A DNA stretch of 64,000 bases from Kordia zhangzhouensis (lineage in GTDB: Bacteria; Bacteroidota; Bacteroidia; Flavobacteriales; Flavobacteriaceae). The first letter of the stretch is position 1. Every line of letters begins with the position of its first letter. Location of the stretch: NCBI RefSeq assembly GCF_001005305.1, contig NZ_LBMH01000001.1, forward strand, positions 186,001 to 250,000. Reading direction: 5' to 3'. This document shows, piece after piece, positions 1 to 8,971 of the stretch. The position numbers and the translations under genes were made by a program. The notes beneath the pieces are model-generated. The model was not told where the DNA came from. It did no database searches and worked only from the letters and a program-made list of their open reading frames with translations.

Positions 1-146
1 GCTCCAAAAGAAGTTTCAACTCCTTGTCCATTCTTTATAGTTTCTTCATGTAATTGGTCTGAGGAAAGTTGGTAGTGCGCTTTCGCTTCTTTGATTCCGT
101 ACGGAGTTAACGAAATCGTTTTCGTTGAGAAGGTGTTATTCGTCAT
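1..146 (-). CDS. pckA: Phosphoenolpyruvate carboxykinase (ATP), N-terminal fragment
   Basis: This is the first 48 codons of a gene that runs off the left edge. Starting from ATG at 144-146, the translation has the pattern typical of flavobacterial ATP-dependent PEP carboxykinase: an early TISLTPYGI stretch, then YQLSSDQLHEETI and GQGVETSFGA. The enzyme converts oxaloacetate plus ATP to PEP in gluconeogenesis. The catalytic P-loop and kinase motifs lie outside the window, so the call rests on the N-terminus only. A promoter -7 box lies at 181-188. Confidence 0.8.
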   Translation of the reverse strand, partial: MTNNTFSTKTISLTPYGIKEAKAHYQLSSDQLHEETIKNGQGVETSFG

Positions 147-180
147 AACTTTTAACTCTTGTTGTGTTTTTTGTAAAGGG

Positions 181-188
181 CAAAAGTA
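181..188 (-). promoter_or_regulatory. Putative promoter -7 box of pckA
   Basis: On the minus strand this reads TACTTTTG, an exact match to the Bacteroidota TAnnTTTG -7 element. It lies 35 bp upstream of the pckA start. I see no clear TTG at the expected -33 spacing. Confidence 0.4.
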
Positions 189-214
189 TAAATATTTTTA
201 TAGATAACAGATTT

Positions 215-613
215 TTAAGCCATTTTATCCACTTTAGTTCTAAAAAAACTCACGATTAGAACAATCCACCCAATAATTAACAAAGTTCCTCCAATTGGTG
301 TTACAAATGCTATTGTTTTAAAGTCAAAACTGGTCATATCATTTGTTGCAAGTACATATATTGACCCAGAGAACAATACAGTTCCCCAAAGAATAAATAT
401 GTATATTAGTTTTTGCATTTTAGGAGCTACAAAAGCAGAAGATCCAAGAAACAATAAAAAAAGTGCATGATACATTTGATAACGCACTCCTGTCTCAAAA
501 GAAATTAGCTGATCTGAATTTAACGTATTTTTGAGCCCATGAGCTCCAAAAGCCCCTAAAATAACTGCCAAACATCCTAAAATAGCTCCTGTGTATAAAA
601 TTTTTTTTCTCAT
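215..613 (-). CDS. DUF423 family small membrane protein
   Basis: A 132-residue protein with four predicted hydrophobic segments (about 6-28, 44-62, 68-88 and 101-125). The N-terminal pattern GAILGCLAVILGAFGAHGLK is characteristic of the DUF423/YgdD family of inner-membrane proteins, whose function is unknown. Length is normal for the family. The gene is transcribed away from the saccharopine-dehydrogenase-like gene and towards pckA; no terminator is obvious between it and pckA. Confidence 0.8.
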   Translation of the reverse strand: MRKKILYTGAILGCLAVILGAFGAHGLKNTLNSDQLISFETGVRYQMYHALFLLFLGSSAFVAPKMQKLIYIFILWGTVLFSGSIYVLATNDMTSFDFKTIAFVTPIGGTLLIIGWIVLIVSFFRTKVDKMA

Positions 614-703
614 ATTTTTATGAAGTTATTTTTATAAATGTAACATTTCACTACATTCGTGTTAAATTAATGTCCATTACAAAATTACGCAACAAAAGCC
701 ACT

Positions 704-2068
704 ATGCGAAACATTTTAATTATTGGTGCAGGAAAATCTGCCTCTTACCTCATCAAATATTTTCTAGATAAAAGCCAAACCGAAAATTTACACATAACTG
801 TTGGAGATATCAACGTCGAAAATGCAAAAAAACTAGTCGGAAATCATCCTAATGCTTCTGCAGTATTCTTGGATGTATTTCAAGAAGATAGTCGAAAAGA
901 AGCCATTCAAAAGGCTTCAATTGTAATTTCTATGCTCCCTGCACGCTTCCATATTGAAGTTGCAAAAGACTGTGTCCATTTTGGAAAAAACATGGTGACC
1001 GCTTCATACATAAGTCCTGAAATGCAAGCGCTTGACAAAGCTGTAAAGGAAAAAGGGCTCGTGTTTATGAACGAAATTGGAGTAGATCCTGGTATTGATC
1101 ACATGAGTGCAATGGAAGTCATTGATCGCATTCGTGACAATGGTGGAAAAATGATTTTATTTGAATCTTTTACAGGTGGATTGGTCGCTCCCGAAAGTGA
1201 TACCAACTTGTGGAATTATAAGTTTACATGGAATCCTCGAAACGTAGTTTTAGCGGGACAAGGTGGTGCGGCTAAATTTATTCAAGAAGGCACTTATAAA
1301 TACATTCCTTACCACCGATTATTCCGTCGTACAGAATTTCTAAACGTAGAAGGCTATGGAAAATTTGAAGCGTATGCCAATCGGGATTCTTTAAAATATA
1401 GAAGTGTTTACGGCTTAGATGACATTTTGACTTTATATCGAGGAACCATTCGAAGAGTTGGGTTTTCTCGTGCATGGCAAATGTTTGTTGTATTAGGAAT
1501 GACTGACGACAGTTATACCATCGAAAACTCTGCAAAAATGAGTTATCGTGATTTCGTAAACTTATTTTTACCATATAGTCCTACCGATTCCGTTGAACTT
1601 AAAATGCGTCACAACTTGAAAATTGATCAAGATGATACGCTTTGGGAAAAATTATTAGAATTAGATATTTTCAATCCAAATAAAAAAATAGGTCTTGAAA
1701 ATGCAACACCTGCCCAAATTCTTCAAAAAATATTAATGGATAGTTGGTCACTAGCTCCTGACGATAAAGATATGATTGTGATGTATCATAAATTTGGATA
1801 TGAATTAGATGATAAAAAACATCAAATAGAATCGAAAATGGTAATTTTAGGAGAAGACCAAACTTATACAGCCATGGCTAAAACCGTTGGATTGCCGGTT
1901 GCGATTGCCGCTTTAAAAATCTTAAATGGTAAAATTACAACACCTGGCGTACAATTACCTATTACAAGAGAAGTATACACACCTATTTTAGAAGAGCTAA
2001 AAGAATACGGTATTGCTTTTCATGAAAAGGAAGTTCCATACTTTGGGTATAATCCAGACAATATGTAA
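704..2068 (+). CDS. Saccharopine dehydrogenase family protein
   Basis: A 454-residue cytoplasmic oxidoreductase. The N-terminus has a Rossmann nucleotide-binding pattern (ILIIGAGKSASYL, residues 4-16). A catalytic-domain stretch NEIGVDPGIDHMSA (about 124-137) and the TGGL...W.YKFTWNPRNVV segment are typical of the glutamate-forming saccharopine dehydrogenase/reductase family. Such enzymes act in lysine breakdown through saccharopine. The adjacent downstream Lrp/AsnC regulator fits an amino-acid catabolic role. The exact substrate cannot be fixed from sequence alone; a spermidine-type or other opine dehydrogenase is less likely. Confidence 0.82.
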   Translation: MRNILIIGAGKSASYLIKYFLDKSQTENLHITVGDINVENAKKLVGNHPNASAVFLDVFQEDSRKEAIQKASIVISMLPARFHIEVAKDCVHFGKNMVTASYISPEMQALDKAVKEKGLVFMNEIGVDPGIDHMSAMEVIDRIRDNGGKMILFESFTGGLVAPESDTNLWNYKFTWNPRNVVLAGQGGAAKFIQEGTYKYIPYHRLFRRTEFLNVEGYGKFEAYANRDSLKYRSVYGLDDILTLYRGTIRRVGFSRAWQMFVVLGMTDDSYTIENSAKMSYRDFVNLFLPYSPTDSVELKMRHNLKIDQDDTLWEKLLELDIFNPNKKIGLENATPAQILQKILMDSWSLAPDDKDMIVMYHKFGYELDDKKHQIESKMVILGEDQTYTAMAKTVGLPVAIAALKILNGKITTPGVQLPITREVYTPILEELKEYGIAFHEKEVPYFGYNPDNM

Positions 2069-2109
2069 CATGTATTGATTTACGATTTATTACTATTTCA
2101 ATAAAAAAA

Positions 2110-2137
2110 GAAGCAATTCTATGTGAAGAATTGCTTC
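2110..2137. terminator. Hairpin between the saccharopine dehydrogenase gene and the Lrp gene
   Basis: An 11-bp inverted repeat (GAAGCAATTCT / AGAATTGCTTC) with a 6-nt loop, preceded by a run of seven A. Read on the plus strand it follows the dehydrogenase gene but has only a weak T tract. Read on the minus strand it is followed by seven T. Confidence 0.55.
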
Positions 2138-2198
2138 AATCCTTTAAAACCGAACAAAAACACGTAACTTTAGCTTTCATATACTAAATACGATTGTA

Positions 2199-2669
2199 AT
2201 GAAAGTAGTAAACGAACAAATTACGATTGACGGAATTGACAAAAAGATACTTCGCGCATTGATGAACGATGCTCGGACACCTATTTTGAGTATTGCACGC
2301 GAAATTGGGATTTCGGGGGCAGCAATTCATCAACGATTACGAAAGCTGGAAGATGCCAAATTAATTGCTGGCTCTAAATTTATCATCAATCCGAAAGTAT
2401 TAGGCTATAAAACTATGGCATTTATTGGCGTATATTTAGATAAAGCCATGCGCAATCCAGATGCTGTAAAGGAACTTGAACGCATTCCCGAAGTAATGGA
2501 ATGTCATTATACTACTGGAAATTGGTCATTATTGATTAAAATTTTATGTAAAGACAACGAACACTTGATGCATATTTTAAATCATAAAATACAAGCTATT
2601 AAAGGAGTTTCGCGAACAGAAACTTTTATTTCATTAGATCAACAAATTGATCGTCAGATAGAAGTTTAA
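2199..2669 (+). CDS. Lrp/AsnC family transcriptional regulator
   Basis: A 156-residue DNA-binding regulator. It has an N-terminal winged helix-turn-helix (IDKKILRALMNDARTPILSIAREIGISG, roughly residues 13-40, with the recognition helix near 38-55) and a C-terminal RAM/AsnC ligand-binding domain (about 70-150). These proteins form octamers and respond to amino acids. It lies 130 bp after the saccharopine dehydrogenase-like gene in the same direction, so it may regulate that gene; this is inferred from position. Length is normal. Confidence 0.9.
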   Translation: MKVVNEQITIDGIDKKILRALMNDARTPILSIAREIGISGAAIHQRLRKLEDAKLIAGSKFIINPKVLGYKTMAFIGVYLDKAMRNPDAVKELERIPEVMECHYTTGNWSLLIKILCKDNEHLMHILNHKIQAIKGVSRTETFISLDQQIDRQIEV

Positions 2670-2690
2670 TAACTGACAGATACACTCATA

Positions 2691-2727
2691 AAAAAACCGA
2701 ATGTTTAGTATACATTCGGTTTTTTTA
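2691..2727. terminator. Bidirectional terminator
   Basis: Stem ACCGAATGT / ACATTCGGT flanked by A6 on the left and T7 on the right. It sits between the convergent Lrp regulator and zinc metallopeptidase genes and can serve both. Confidence 0.85.
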
Positions 2728-2739
2728 TTTCTAGATTTT

Positions 2740-3435
2740 TTAATCTCTGTTCAAATATCGCATAAAATAGAGCAATGTTGCCAACGATCCAAGTGCCGCA
2801 ACCACATAAGTTCGAGCTGCCCATTTCAAAGCATCTTGCGCACCATCGTATTCTTCTGGAGTAACCATATGTTTATTGCGCAACCAAACCAAAGCACGTT
2901 TACTAGCATCGTATTCAACCGGTAAGGTGATAAAACTAAACAAAGTACCTGTTGCAAACATAATTAATCCAACAATCAAAACGGTACGCCCAAAACCAAG
3001 TCCTTGACTTGCCATTAACGCAATTCCTCCAAAGATAACCCATTGAGAAAATCTGGACGCAATACTTACCAATGGCACTAGTTTGGAGCGCATTTGCAGC
3101 CACTCATATCCTTTTGCATGTTGTACTGCATGACCAACTTCATGCGCCGCAACTGCTGCTGCTGCTGCATTTCGTTGATGAAAAACGCCTTCGCTTAAAT
3201 TTACTGTTTTATTTTGCGGATTGTAGTGATCGGTCAGCATTCCTTCGGTAGAAATCACTTTTACATCATGAATTCCGTGGTCTGCCAACATTTTTTCAGC
3301 AATCTCTGCTCCACTCATTCCATTGCGTAGGCGTAACTTTGAATAATGTGCAAACTTGCTTTTAAGTTTAGAACTCACAAACATACTTAGCAACATAATT
3401 GCTCCTGCTAAGAGCATATATCCTGAATCAAACAT
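2740..3435 (-). CDS. Membrane zinc metallopeptidase (YugP-like)
   Basis: A 231-residue integral membrane protein with an N-terminal anchor (about 6-22), a zinc-binding HEVGH motif at residues 98-102, and C-terminal hydrophobic segments near 124-142, 148-172 and 205-224. The organisation and the following HAVQHAKGYEW stretch match the YugP-like zinc-dependent neutral metallopeptidase family. The substrate is unknown; membrane-protein quality control is an inference. It ends at the shared terminator and is transcribed as a single gene. Confidence 0.85.
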   Translation of the reverse strand: MFDSGYMLLAGAIMLLSMFVSSKLKSKFAHYSKLRLRNGMSGAEIAEKMLADHGIHDVKVISTEGMLTDHYNPQNKTVNLSEGVFHQRNAAAAAVAAHEVGHAVQHAKGYEWLQMRSKLVPLVSIASRFSQWVIFGGIALMASQGLGFGRTVLIVGLIMFATGTLFSFITLPVEYDASKRALVWLRNKHMVTPEEYDGAQDALKWAARTYVVAALGSLATLLYFMRYLNRD

Positions 3436-3476
3436 ATTCTTCTTTTATTTATTAAATTGTAATACACCCTAAAATA

Positions 3477-3503
3477 CAAAAACCTCGCCAAATAAGCGAG
3501 GTT
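3477..3503 (-). terminator. Terminator of the 3533-4111 lipoprotein gene
   Basis: Stem AACCTCGC / GCGAGGTT with a short loop. On the minus strand it is followed by a T-rich tract, which fits termination of the lipoprotein gene just upstream. Confidence 0.75.
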
Positions 3504-3532
3504 TATATATTTTATGAATTTTTGTCAGTAGT

Positions 3533-4111
3533 CTAGTCACGCTCTACCTTGCGTAAAGCTGCTTTTTGAATCACCGTTGTATGGTAACTAACCACCGAAG
3601 TATTTTTGTCGCCTGTTTTTCTTGCATTTGCCTTTTCTGTAACTGTGATTGAAAAAAACACACGTCCATCATTTCTAAATTCAACACGACTGTTCAAAAT
3701 TTTGTTGTTAATCTCAAACGTACTAAACAATGTTTGTCGCATATAATTGGCACGCAATACGATTCCGTTATTTTCATCTAAATCATAAATTCCTTTTTCA
3801 GGATCAACCACTACTAGTGTATACTTTCGTTCATCTTTTTGCTTTGAGACAATATAAGACAAAATATAGTCATACTTTTTTGGGTCTTCCGTAGGTTTGA
3901 TTGTCAGTTCCATAGGAACATTTTGCAAGACTCCTGACGCATCGGAGACATTCAAATTCCCTGCATATGTTCCAACGTATTCCTTTGGAAACGCATATTC
4001 AGTTGGAAACTTTTTATCTTCTGAATGTTTCCCATCTCGTTCTTTCACTTTTTTTTGTGCGATACAAGAAGACATGGAAATGAGTGCTATCAAAAACAGG
4101 AGTTTTTTCAT
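3533..4111 (-). CDS. Predicted lipoprotein of unknown function
   Basis: A 192-residue protein with a type II signal peptide (lipobox SMSSC, Cys16), so it is probably membrane-anchored on the outside. The mature part looks like a beta-rich lipocalin-type domain (VGTYAGNLNVSD near residue 45, then alternating strands). No catalytic motif is visible. It starts 23 bp after the leuS stop codon, in the same direction, and may be co-transcribed with leuS. I do not recognise a named family. Confidence 0.7.
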   Translation of the reverse strand: MKKLLFLIALISMSSCIAQKKVKERDGKHSEDKKFPTEYAFPKEYVGTYAGNLNVSDASGVLQNVPMELTIKPTEDPKKYDYILSYIVSKQKDERKYTLVVVDPEKGIYDLDENNGIVLRANYMRQTLFSTFEINNKILNSRVEFRNDGRVFFSITVTEKANARKTGDKNTSVVSYHTTVIQKAALRKVERD

Positions 4112-4134
4112 TTTCAGCTTTTTAAAATTTATTT

Positions 4135-7110
4135 TTACCCTACGATATTAATAATTTTTCCCGGAACTACAATTACTTTTTTCGGAGTTCGTCCATTTAA
4201 TTGTGCTTGTGTACGTTCGTCTTCAAGAATTATTTTCTCGATTTCTTCTTTAGATAAATCTAAAGGCAATTCTTTTTTGAAACGCATTTTGCCGTTAAAA
4301 GACACTGGATATTCTTTGGAACTTTCTACCAAATGTTTTTCTTCAAATACAGGGAATTTTGCAGTAGCAATAGAACCTTCATTGCCCAATCTTGACCATA
4401 ATTCTTCTGCAATATGCGGCGCATACGGCGAAATTAAAATCGTTAACGGTTGTAAAATTTCCTTACTTGTACATTTTTGTGCGGTTAATTCGTTGACACA
4501 AATCATAAATGTACTTACCGACGTATTGAATGAGAAGTTTTCAATGTCTTCCTGCACTTTTTTAATCGTTTTATGCAATGTTTTTAAGCTGTCTTTGCTT
4601 GGCGCAGATTCAGTTACTTTTGAAACTCCTTCGTCACCCACATACAACTTCCATAATTTCTTTAGGAAACCAAAAACACCTGAAATTCCCGCGGTATTCC
4701 ACGGTTTTGATTGCTCCAACGGACCGAGAAACATTTCGTACAAACGCAAACTATCTGCCCCATATTCTTCACAAATATCATCTGGATTGACGACGTTGTA
4801 TTTGGATTTTGACATTTTTTCGACTTCGCGATGAGTTATATAGCTTCCATCCTCAGACAAAACAACAGCATACTCAAAATCCTTATATCTATTGTCTTTT
4901 TTGAATTCTTCAAGATCAAGTTCATCACTAACTCCTTTCAGTAAACTTATATCAACATTTCGTTTTAAAATATGGTTAGAGTTATAATTTACTTTAAAAG
5001 TCCATTCTTCTTTTTTTCCATATTTATTAATAAGCCAATTGTCTATTTCCTCAACAGGGTTACCTTCTAAAATAGATTCATAAGCTTCCTTTGAGATTAA
5101 AAAGAGTTGTTTTCTAGGAACATCAATAGAAATATTTCCTCCAGCTATATTTGTACAATCTAATAAATAGGCATAAATAAAAGCACTAGTCCCCAAGATC
5201 ATTCCTTGGTTAATCAACTTTTTAAACGGTTCGTCCACATTTACAAAACCTCTATCACATAAAAATTTGGTCCAGAAACGTGCATATAATAAATGTCCCG
5301 TGGCATGTTCACTTCCACCAATGTATAAATCGACATTTTGCCAATAGTCTAATGCTTCTTTGCTAGCAAAATCTTCATCACGCAAGGTTTTTTCCATATA
5401 ACGGAAGAAATACCACGAACTTCCTGCCCAACCTGGCATGGTGTTTAACTCCAGAGGATAAATTCCGTCATTGTTGACAAGTTCGTTGCTAACGATGGTA
5501 TTTGTATTGGTATCCCATGCCCAAACCTCAGCGTTTCCTAATGGTGGTTCGCCAGTTTCAGTTGGTAAATATTTTTCAACTTCTGGCAAAGTGATTGGCA
5601 AATGTTGTACGTCAATCATTTGTGGCATTCCGTCTACATAATACACTGGAAATGGTTCACCCCAATAGCGTTGACGTGAGAACACCGCGTCACGTAAACG
5701 ATAGTTAATTTTTCCTTTTCCAAAACCGCGTTGTTCCATTTCATAAATCACGGTTTTCATGGCTTTTTTATAGGTCAAACCATTTAAGAAGTCAGAATTA
5801 GCGATTTTTACACCTTCTTTTTCGCTGTATGCTTCTTCTGAAATGTCTACGTTTTCAAAGATGTTTGGAATGTCCAATTTGAAATGCTTCGCAAAGTCAT
5901 AATCACGTTGATCGCCACATGGAACTGCCATGACAGCGCCTGTCCCGTAACTTGCTAAGACATAATCGCCAATCCAAATTGGAATTTGTTTTCCTGTAAA
6001 TGGATGAATTGCATACGCCCCTGTAAAAACTCCTGAAATGGTTTTTACATCTGCCATACGTTCACGCTCACTGCGTTTTGCGGTTGCTTCTATATAGCTT
6101 TCAACCGCTTCTTTTTGTGCAGCAGTTGTTATTTGTGCTACCAAATCGTGTTCTGGTGCCAAGGTCATAAAACTTACACCATAAATCGTATCAGGTCGTG
6201 TGGTAAATACATCAATGTTTGCGTCGTGCCCATCTACTTTAAACGTCACCATCGCACCTTGCGAGCGACCAATCCAATTGGTTTGAGAATCTTTTAATGG
6301 TTGCGGCCAATCGATAATATTCAAGCCATCTAGCAAACGTTGTGCATACGCAGAAATTCGCATGCTCCATTGTGTCATTTTTTTACGCACCACAGGATGA
6401 CCGCCACGTTCTGACACACCGTTGACAATTTCGTCATTCGCCAATACTGTTCCCAATGCAGGACACCAGTTGACTTCGGTTTCGGCTAGATACGTAAGCC
6501 TATATTTTAGCAATATTTCTTGCTTTGTTTTTTCATCATACTGCATCCAATCTGCGGAAGCGAACATTTCTACATCATCATCACAAACTGCTTTAACATC
6601 AATGTTTCCATTCGCTTCAAATTTAGCGATGAGCGTATCAATATGTTCTGCTTTGTCAGTTTCGATATTATACCACGAGTTGAACAATTCGATAAAAATC
6701 CACTGTGTCCATTTGTAATATTCAGGATTAGACGTGCGCACTTCTCTGCTCCAATCGAACGAGAAACCAATTTTGTCTAATTGCTCACGATAGCGCGCAA
6801 TATTTGTTTTGGTTGTAATAGCAGGATGCTGTCCCGTTTGAATAGCGTATTGTTCTGCTGGCAATCCGAAACTATCATAGCCTTGCGGATGCAACACGTT
6901 AAAGCCTTGATGACGCTTGTAACGTGCATAGATATCTGAAGCAATATAACCTAATGGATGTCCGACGTGCAACCCTGCTCCCGAAGGATATGGAAACATA
7001 TCGAGTACATAATATTTTGGTTTATCGGAATTATTTTCGGCATGAAATGTTCCGTTTTCTGCCCAATATTTTTGCCATTTGGCTTCAATTTCGTTGAAAT
7101 TGTACTTCAT
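4135..7110 (-). CDS. leuS: Leucyl-tRNA synthetase
   Basis: A 991-residue class I aminoacyl-tRNA synthetase that charges tRNA-Leu. The HIGH-type motif HVGH is at residues 48-51 and KMSKS near 765-769. The CP1 editing domain lies between, with FTTRPDTIYGVSFMTLAPEH and the TGAVMAVPCGDQRD loop. Roughly residues 640-755, the leucine-specific domain region just before KMSKS, are longer and lower in GC than in the family members I know, where this protein is usually about 920-950 residues. A consensus promoter lies at 7133-7163. Confidence 0.97.
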   Translation of the reverse strand: MKYNFNEIEAKWQKYWAENGTFHAENNSDKPKYYVLDMFPYPSGAGLHVGHPLGYIASDIYARYKRHQGFNVLHPQGYDSFGLPAEQYAIQTGQHPAITTKTNIARYREQLDKIGFSFDWSREVRTSNPEYYKWTQWIFIELFNSWYNIETDKAEHIDTLIAKFEANGNIDVKAVCDDDVEMFASADWMQYDEKTKQEILLKYRLTYLAETEVNWCPALGTVLANDEIVNGVSERGGHPVVRKKMTQWSMRISAYAQRLLDGLNIIDWPQPLKDSQTNWIGRSQGAMVTFKVDGHDANIDVFTTRPDTIYGVSFMTLAPEHDLVAQITTAAQKEAVESYIEATAKRSERERMADVKTISGVFTGAYAIHPFTGKQIPIWIGDYVLASYGTGAVMAVPCGDQRDYDFAKHFKLDIPNIFENVDISEEAYSEKEGVKIANSDFLNGLTYKKAMKTVIYEMEQRGFGKGKINYRLRDAVFSRQRYWGEPFPVYYVDGMPQMIDVQHLPITLPEVEKYLPTETGEPPLGNAEVWAWDTNTNTIVSNELVNNDGIYPLELNTMPGWAGSSWYFFRYMEKTLRDEDFASKEALDYWQNVDLYIGGSEHATGHLLYARFWTKFLCDRGFVNVDEPFKKLINQGMILGTSAFIYAYLLDCTNIAGGNISIDVPRKQLFLISKEAYESILEGNPVEEIDNWLINKYGKKEEWTFKVNYNSNHILKRNVDISLLKGVSDELDLEEFKKDNRYKDFEYAVVLSEDGSYITHREVEKMSKSKYNVVNPDDICEEYGADSLRLYEMFLGPLEQSKPWNTAGISGVFGFLKKLWKLYVGDEGVSKVTESAPSKDSLKTLHKTIKKVQEDIENFSFNTSVSTFMICVNELTAQKCTSKEILQPLTILISPYAPHIAEELWSRLGNEGSIATAKFPVFEEKHLVESSKEYPVSFNGKMRFKKELPLDLSKEEIEKIILEDERTQAQLNGRTPKKVIVVPGKIINIVG

Positions 7111-7132
7111 CTTAATCTTTTTTTGAGAAGCG

Positions 7133-7163
7133 CAAATTTAACGGTTATTGTATGAAAGACAAA
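7133..7163 (-). promoter_or_regulatory. Promoter of leuS
   Basis: On the minus strand: TTTG (7163-7160), 19 bp, TAAATTTG (7140-7133). This is an exact match to the Bacteroidota -33/-7 consensus, with the -7 box 22 bp upstream of the leuS start. Confidence 0.7.
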
Positions 7164-7318
7164 AGTTTGAGAGTTGTTTGTTAATTGTATCTCAATAGTT
7201 ACCTGTAATATACTTTTTTGAGCAGCCTTAGTTTCTCCATTATCAAAATACTTTTTCACCCAAAATTTGACGTTTTGCATGGATAATTTTATAATTTTAC
7301 CAGACTAATGCACTATTT

Positions 7319-8197
7319 ATGAGTTCTTCTTTTGAAAAGTATCAAAAAAAACGTTTAATATCTTCTTATTTTTCTGTGGTACTGAGTACTACACTCGTAT
7401 TATTCCTACTAGGAATTTTAGGCTTATTAGTATTAAACACTAAGAAAGTAGCTGATTATTATAAGGAGAAAATTGCACTGACCGTATATTTGAAAGATAG
7501 CGCTAAAGACGTTGAAATTGAACAGTTGCAAAAAACTTTAGCCTTGGCAACGTATACAAAATCGGCAGCGTTTGTTTCAAAGGAAACTGCCGCTGCTAAT
7601 TTGACTGCAGATATCGGAGAAGATTTTGTAGAATATTTGGGGGAAAACCCACTACTGAACTCAATTGATGTTTATATTAAATCCGATTTTGTTTCTGGTG
7701 AAAAATTAGATTCTATCGCCGCAGAGATTACTGAAAAGAACTTTGTCGAAGAAGTTTCATTTGATAAGCCTTTAGTTTCTAAGTTGAATGCAAATATCAA
7801 ACGCATCGGATATGGAATTTTGATTGCGTGTATCTTTTTTGCAATCGTAGCAGCATTGTTAATTAATAGCTCAATCCGTTTGTCTGTATATGCCAAGCGT
7901 TTTACGATTAAAACTATGCAAATGGTAGGTGCCACCAAAGGATTTATCCGTAAGCCTTTTATTTGGAATAGTATTAAAATGGGGATTATTGCAGCGATTT
8001 TAGCTTTGGCAGGAATGGCAGGTGTGTTGTATTATGCGCATAAAACGTTGCCGCAATTGCAATTAGCTAACGACCAATTATTGATTGGAGCTGTTTTTGC
8101 GGGAATTTTAGTGATTGGTGTTTTAATTACACTTGTTAGTAGTTTCTTTGCAACACAACGTTTTTTGAATTTAAGAACCGATCAGTTGTATTATTAA
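7319..8197 (+). CDS. ftsX: Cell division ABC-transporter permease FtsX
   Basis: A 292-residue membrane protein with the FtsX layout: TM1 at about 20-42, an extracellular loop of roughly 120 residues, and three C-terminal TM segments (about 165-187, 220-240 and 255-280). With FtsE it controls peptidoglycan hydrolases at the division site. In many Flavobacteriia it heads a block ftsX, DUF3098 gene, uppP, truB; here those genes follow in the same order but 2 kb further on. ftsE is not in the window. Confidence 0.9.
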   Translation: MSSSFEKYQKKRLISSYFSVVLSTTLVLFLLGILGLLVLNTKKVADYYKEKIALTVYLKDSAKDVEIEQLQKTLALATYTKSAAFVSKETAAANLTADIGEDFVEYLGENPLLNSIDVYIKSDFVSGEKLDSIAAEITEKNFVEEVSFDKPLVSKLNANIKRIGYGILIACIFFAIVAALLINSSIRLSVYAKRFTIKTMQMVGATKGFIRKPFIWNSIKMGIIAAILALAGMAGVLYYAHKTLPQLQLANDQLLIGAVFAGILVIGVLITLVSSFFATQRFLNLRTDQLYY

Positions 8198-8216
8198 TTT
8201 TGAGAACTGTTTGTAT

Positions 8217-8393
8217 ATGAAAAAATCAACTCTTCCAATTATTTTAATTGTAGCAAGTATCATTTTGATTGTTGTAAATAGTATTACTACTGAAGCTTTT
8301 GATCGTGGATTTTGGATGCGAATACTTTCAAGTGTTTTATTAATTGTTGCTATGGTATTAACCATTCGAAGCGAACGACGCAGCTCTAAATAG
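8217..8393 (+). CDS. Small two-TM membrane protein
   Basis: A 58-residue protein starting at ATG 8217; an upstream in-frame TTG at 8211 is less likely. It has two hydrophobic segments (about 5-21 and 34-50) and a basic tail (RSERRSSK). It lies 19 bp after ftsX in the same direction. I do not recognise a family. It could be part of the ftsX transcript. Confidence 0.6.
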   Translation: MKKSTLPIILIVASIILIVVNSITTEAFDRGFWMRILSSVLLIVAMVLTIRSERRSSK

Positions 8394-8441
8394 TTTTACT
8401 AAAAAAAGAAGATTTTCATTTTTATATTTTATCTTTCTTGT

Positions 8442-8966
8442 ATGAAATCAACACGCCTCAGTTATTTTTTTCCAATAATCATCATACTACTTTTGTGTAT
8501 AGGTTGCGAACAAAAAGCGCAAGATAGTTCTTTGCATGAAGAAAATTGGGCAAATCGCAGTATTGATATCAGCAAAAAGGATTCTCTTGAATATGGAAAA
8601 ACGTATCTTTCCATCTATTCTCAGATTTATAGCTATTCAGAACATACCAAGCACAATTTGACAGCTATGGTAGGTTTACGCAACACAAGTGATACCGATT
8701 CTATTTATATTTTGCGAGCTTCCTATTATGACACTAAAGGAGAACTTGTGCGCACCTATTTCAATCAACCTATTTATTTGGCTCCACTAGAAACTACAGA
8801 AATTATTATTAACGAAAGTGATATTTCTGGTGGTACAGGTTCAAACTTTATCTTTGAATGGAAAATTCCAAAAAACGGTGTAGAACCTTTATTTGAAGCT
8901 GTTATGAGTTCTACTATGGGACAACAAGGATTGTCTTTTACAACTCAAGGAAAACGTATTGAATAA
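8442..8966 (+). CDS. DUF3124-like lipoprotein
   Basis: A 174-residue protein with a lipoprotein signal peptide (lipobox LLCIGC, about residue 22). The mature part contains the patterns YLSIYSQIYSY, GLRNTSDTDSIYI and YLAPLETTEIII seen in the DUF3124 family of exported proteins of unknown function. Start ATG 8442. It is followed 5 bp later by the MarC-family gene, so the two are probably co-transcribed. Confidence 0.7.
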   Translation: MKSTRLSYFFPIIIILLLCIGCEQKAQDSSLHEENWANRSIDISKKDSLEYGKTYLSIYSQIYSYSEHTKHNLTAMVGLRNTSDTDSIYILRASYYDTKGELVRTYFNQPIYLAPLETTEIIINESDISGGTGSNFIFEWKIPKNGVEPLFEAVMSSTMGQQGLSFTTQGKRIE

Positions 8967-8971
8967 TCGAT

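Noticed and set aside
2701-2925. Plus-strand ORF downstream of the Lrp gene
   Set aside because: It runs through the terminator and is opposite the conserved metallopeptidase coding region.
4025-4834. 269-codon plus-strand ORF opposite leuS
   Set aside because: No family pattern or promoter; it is the reverse complement of the conserved leuS 3' end and the lipoprotein gene.
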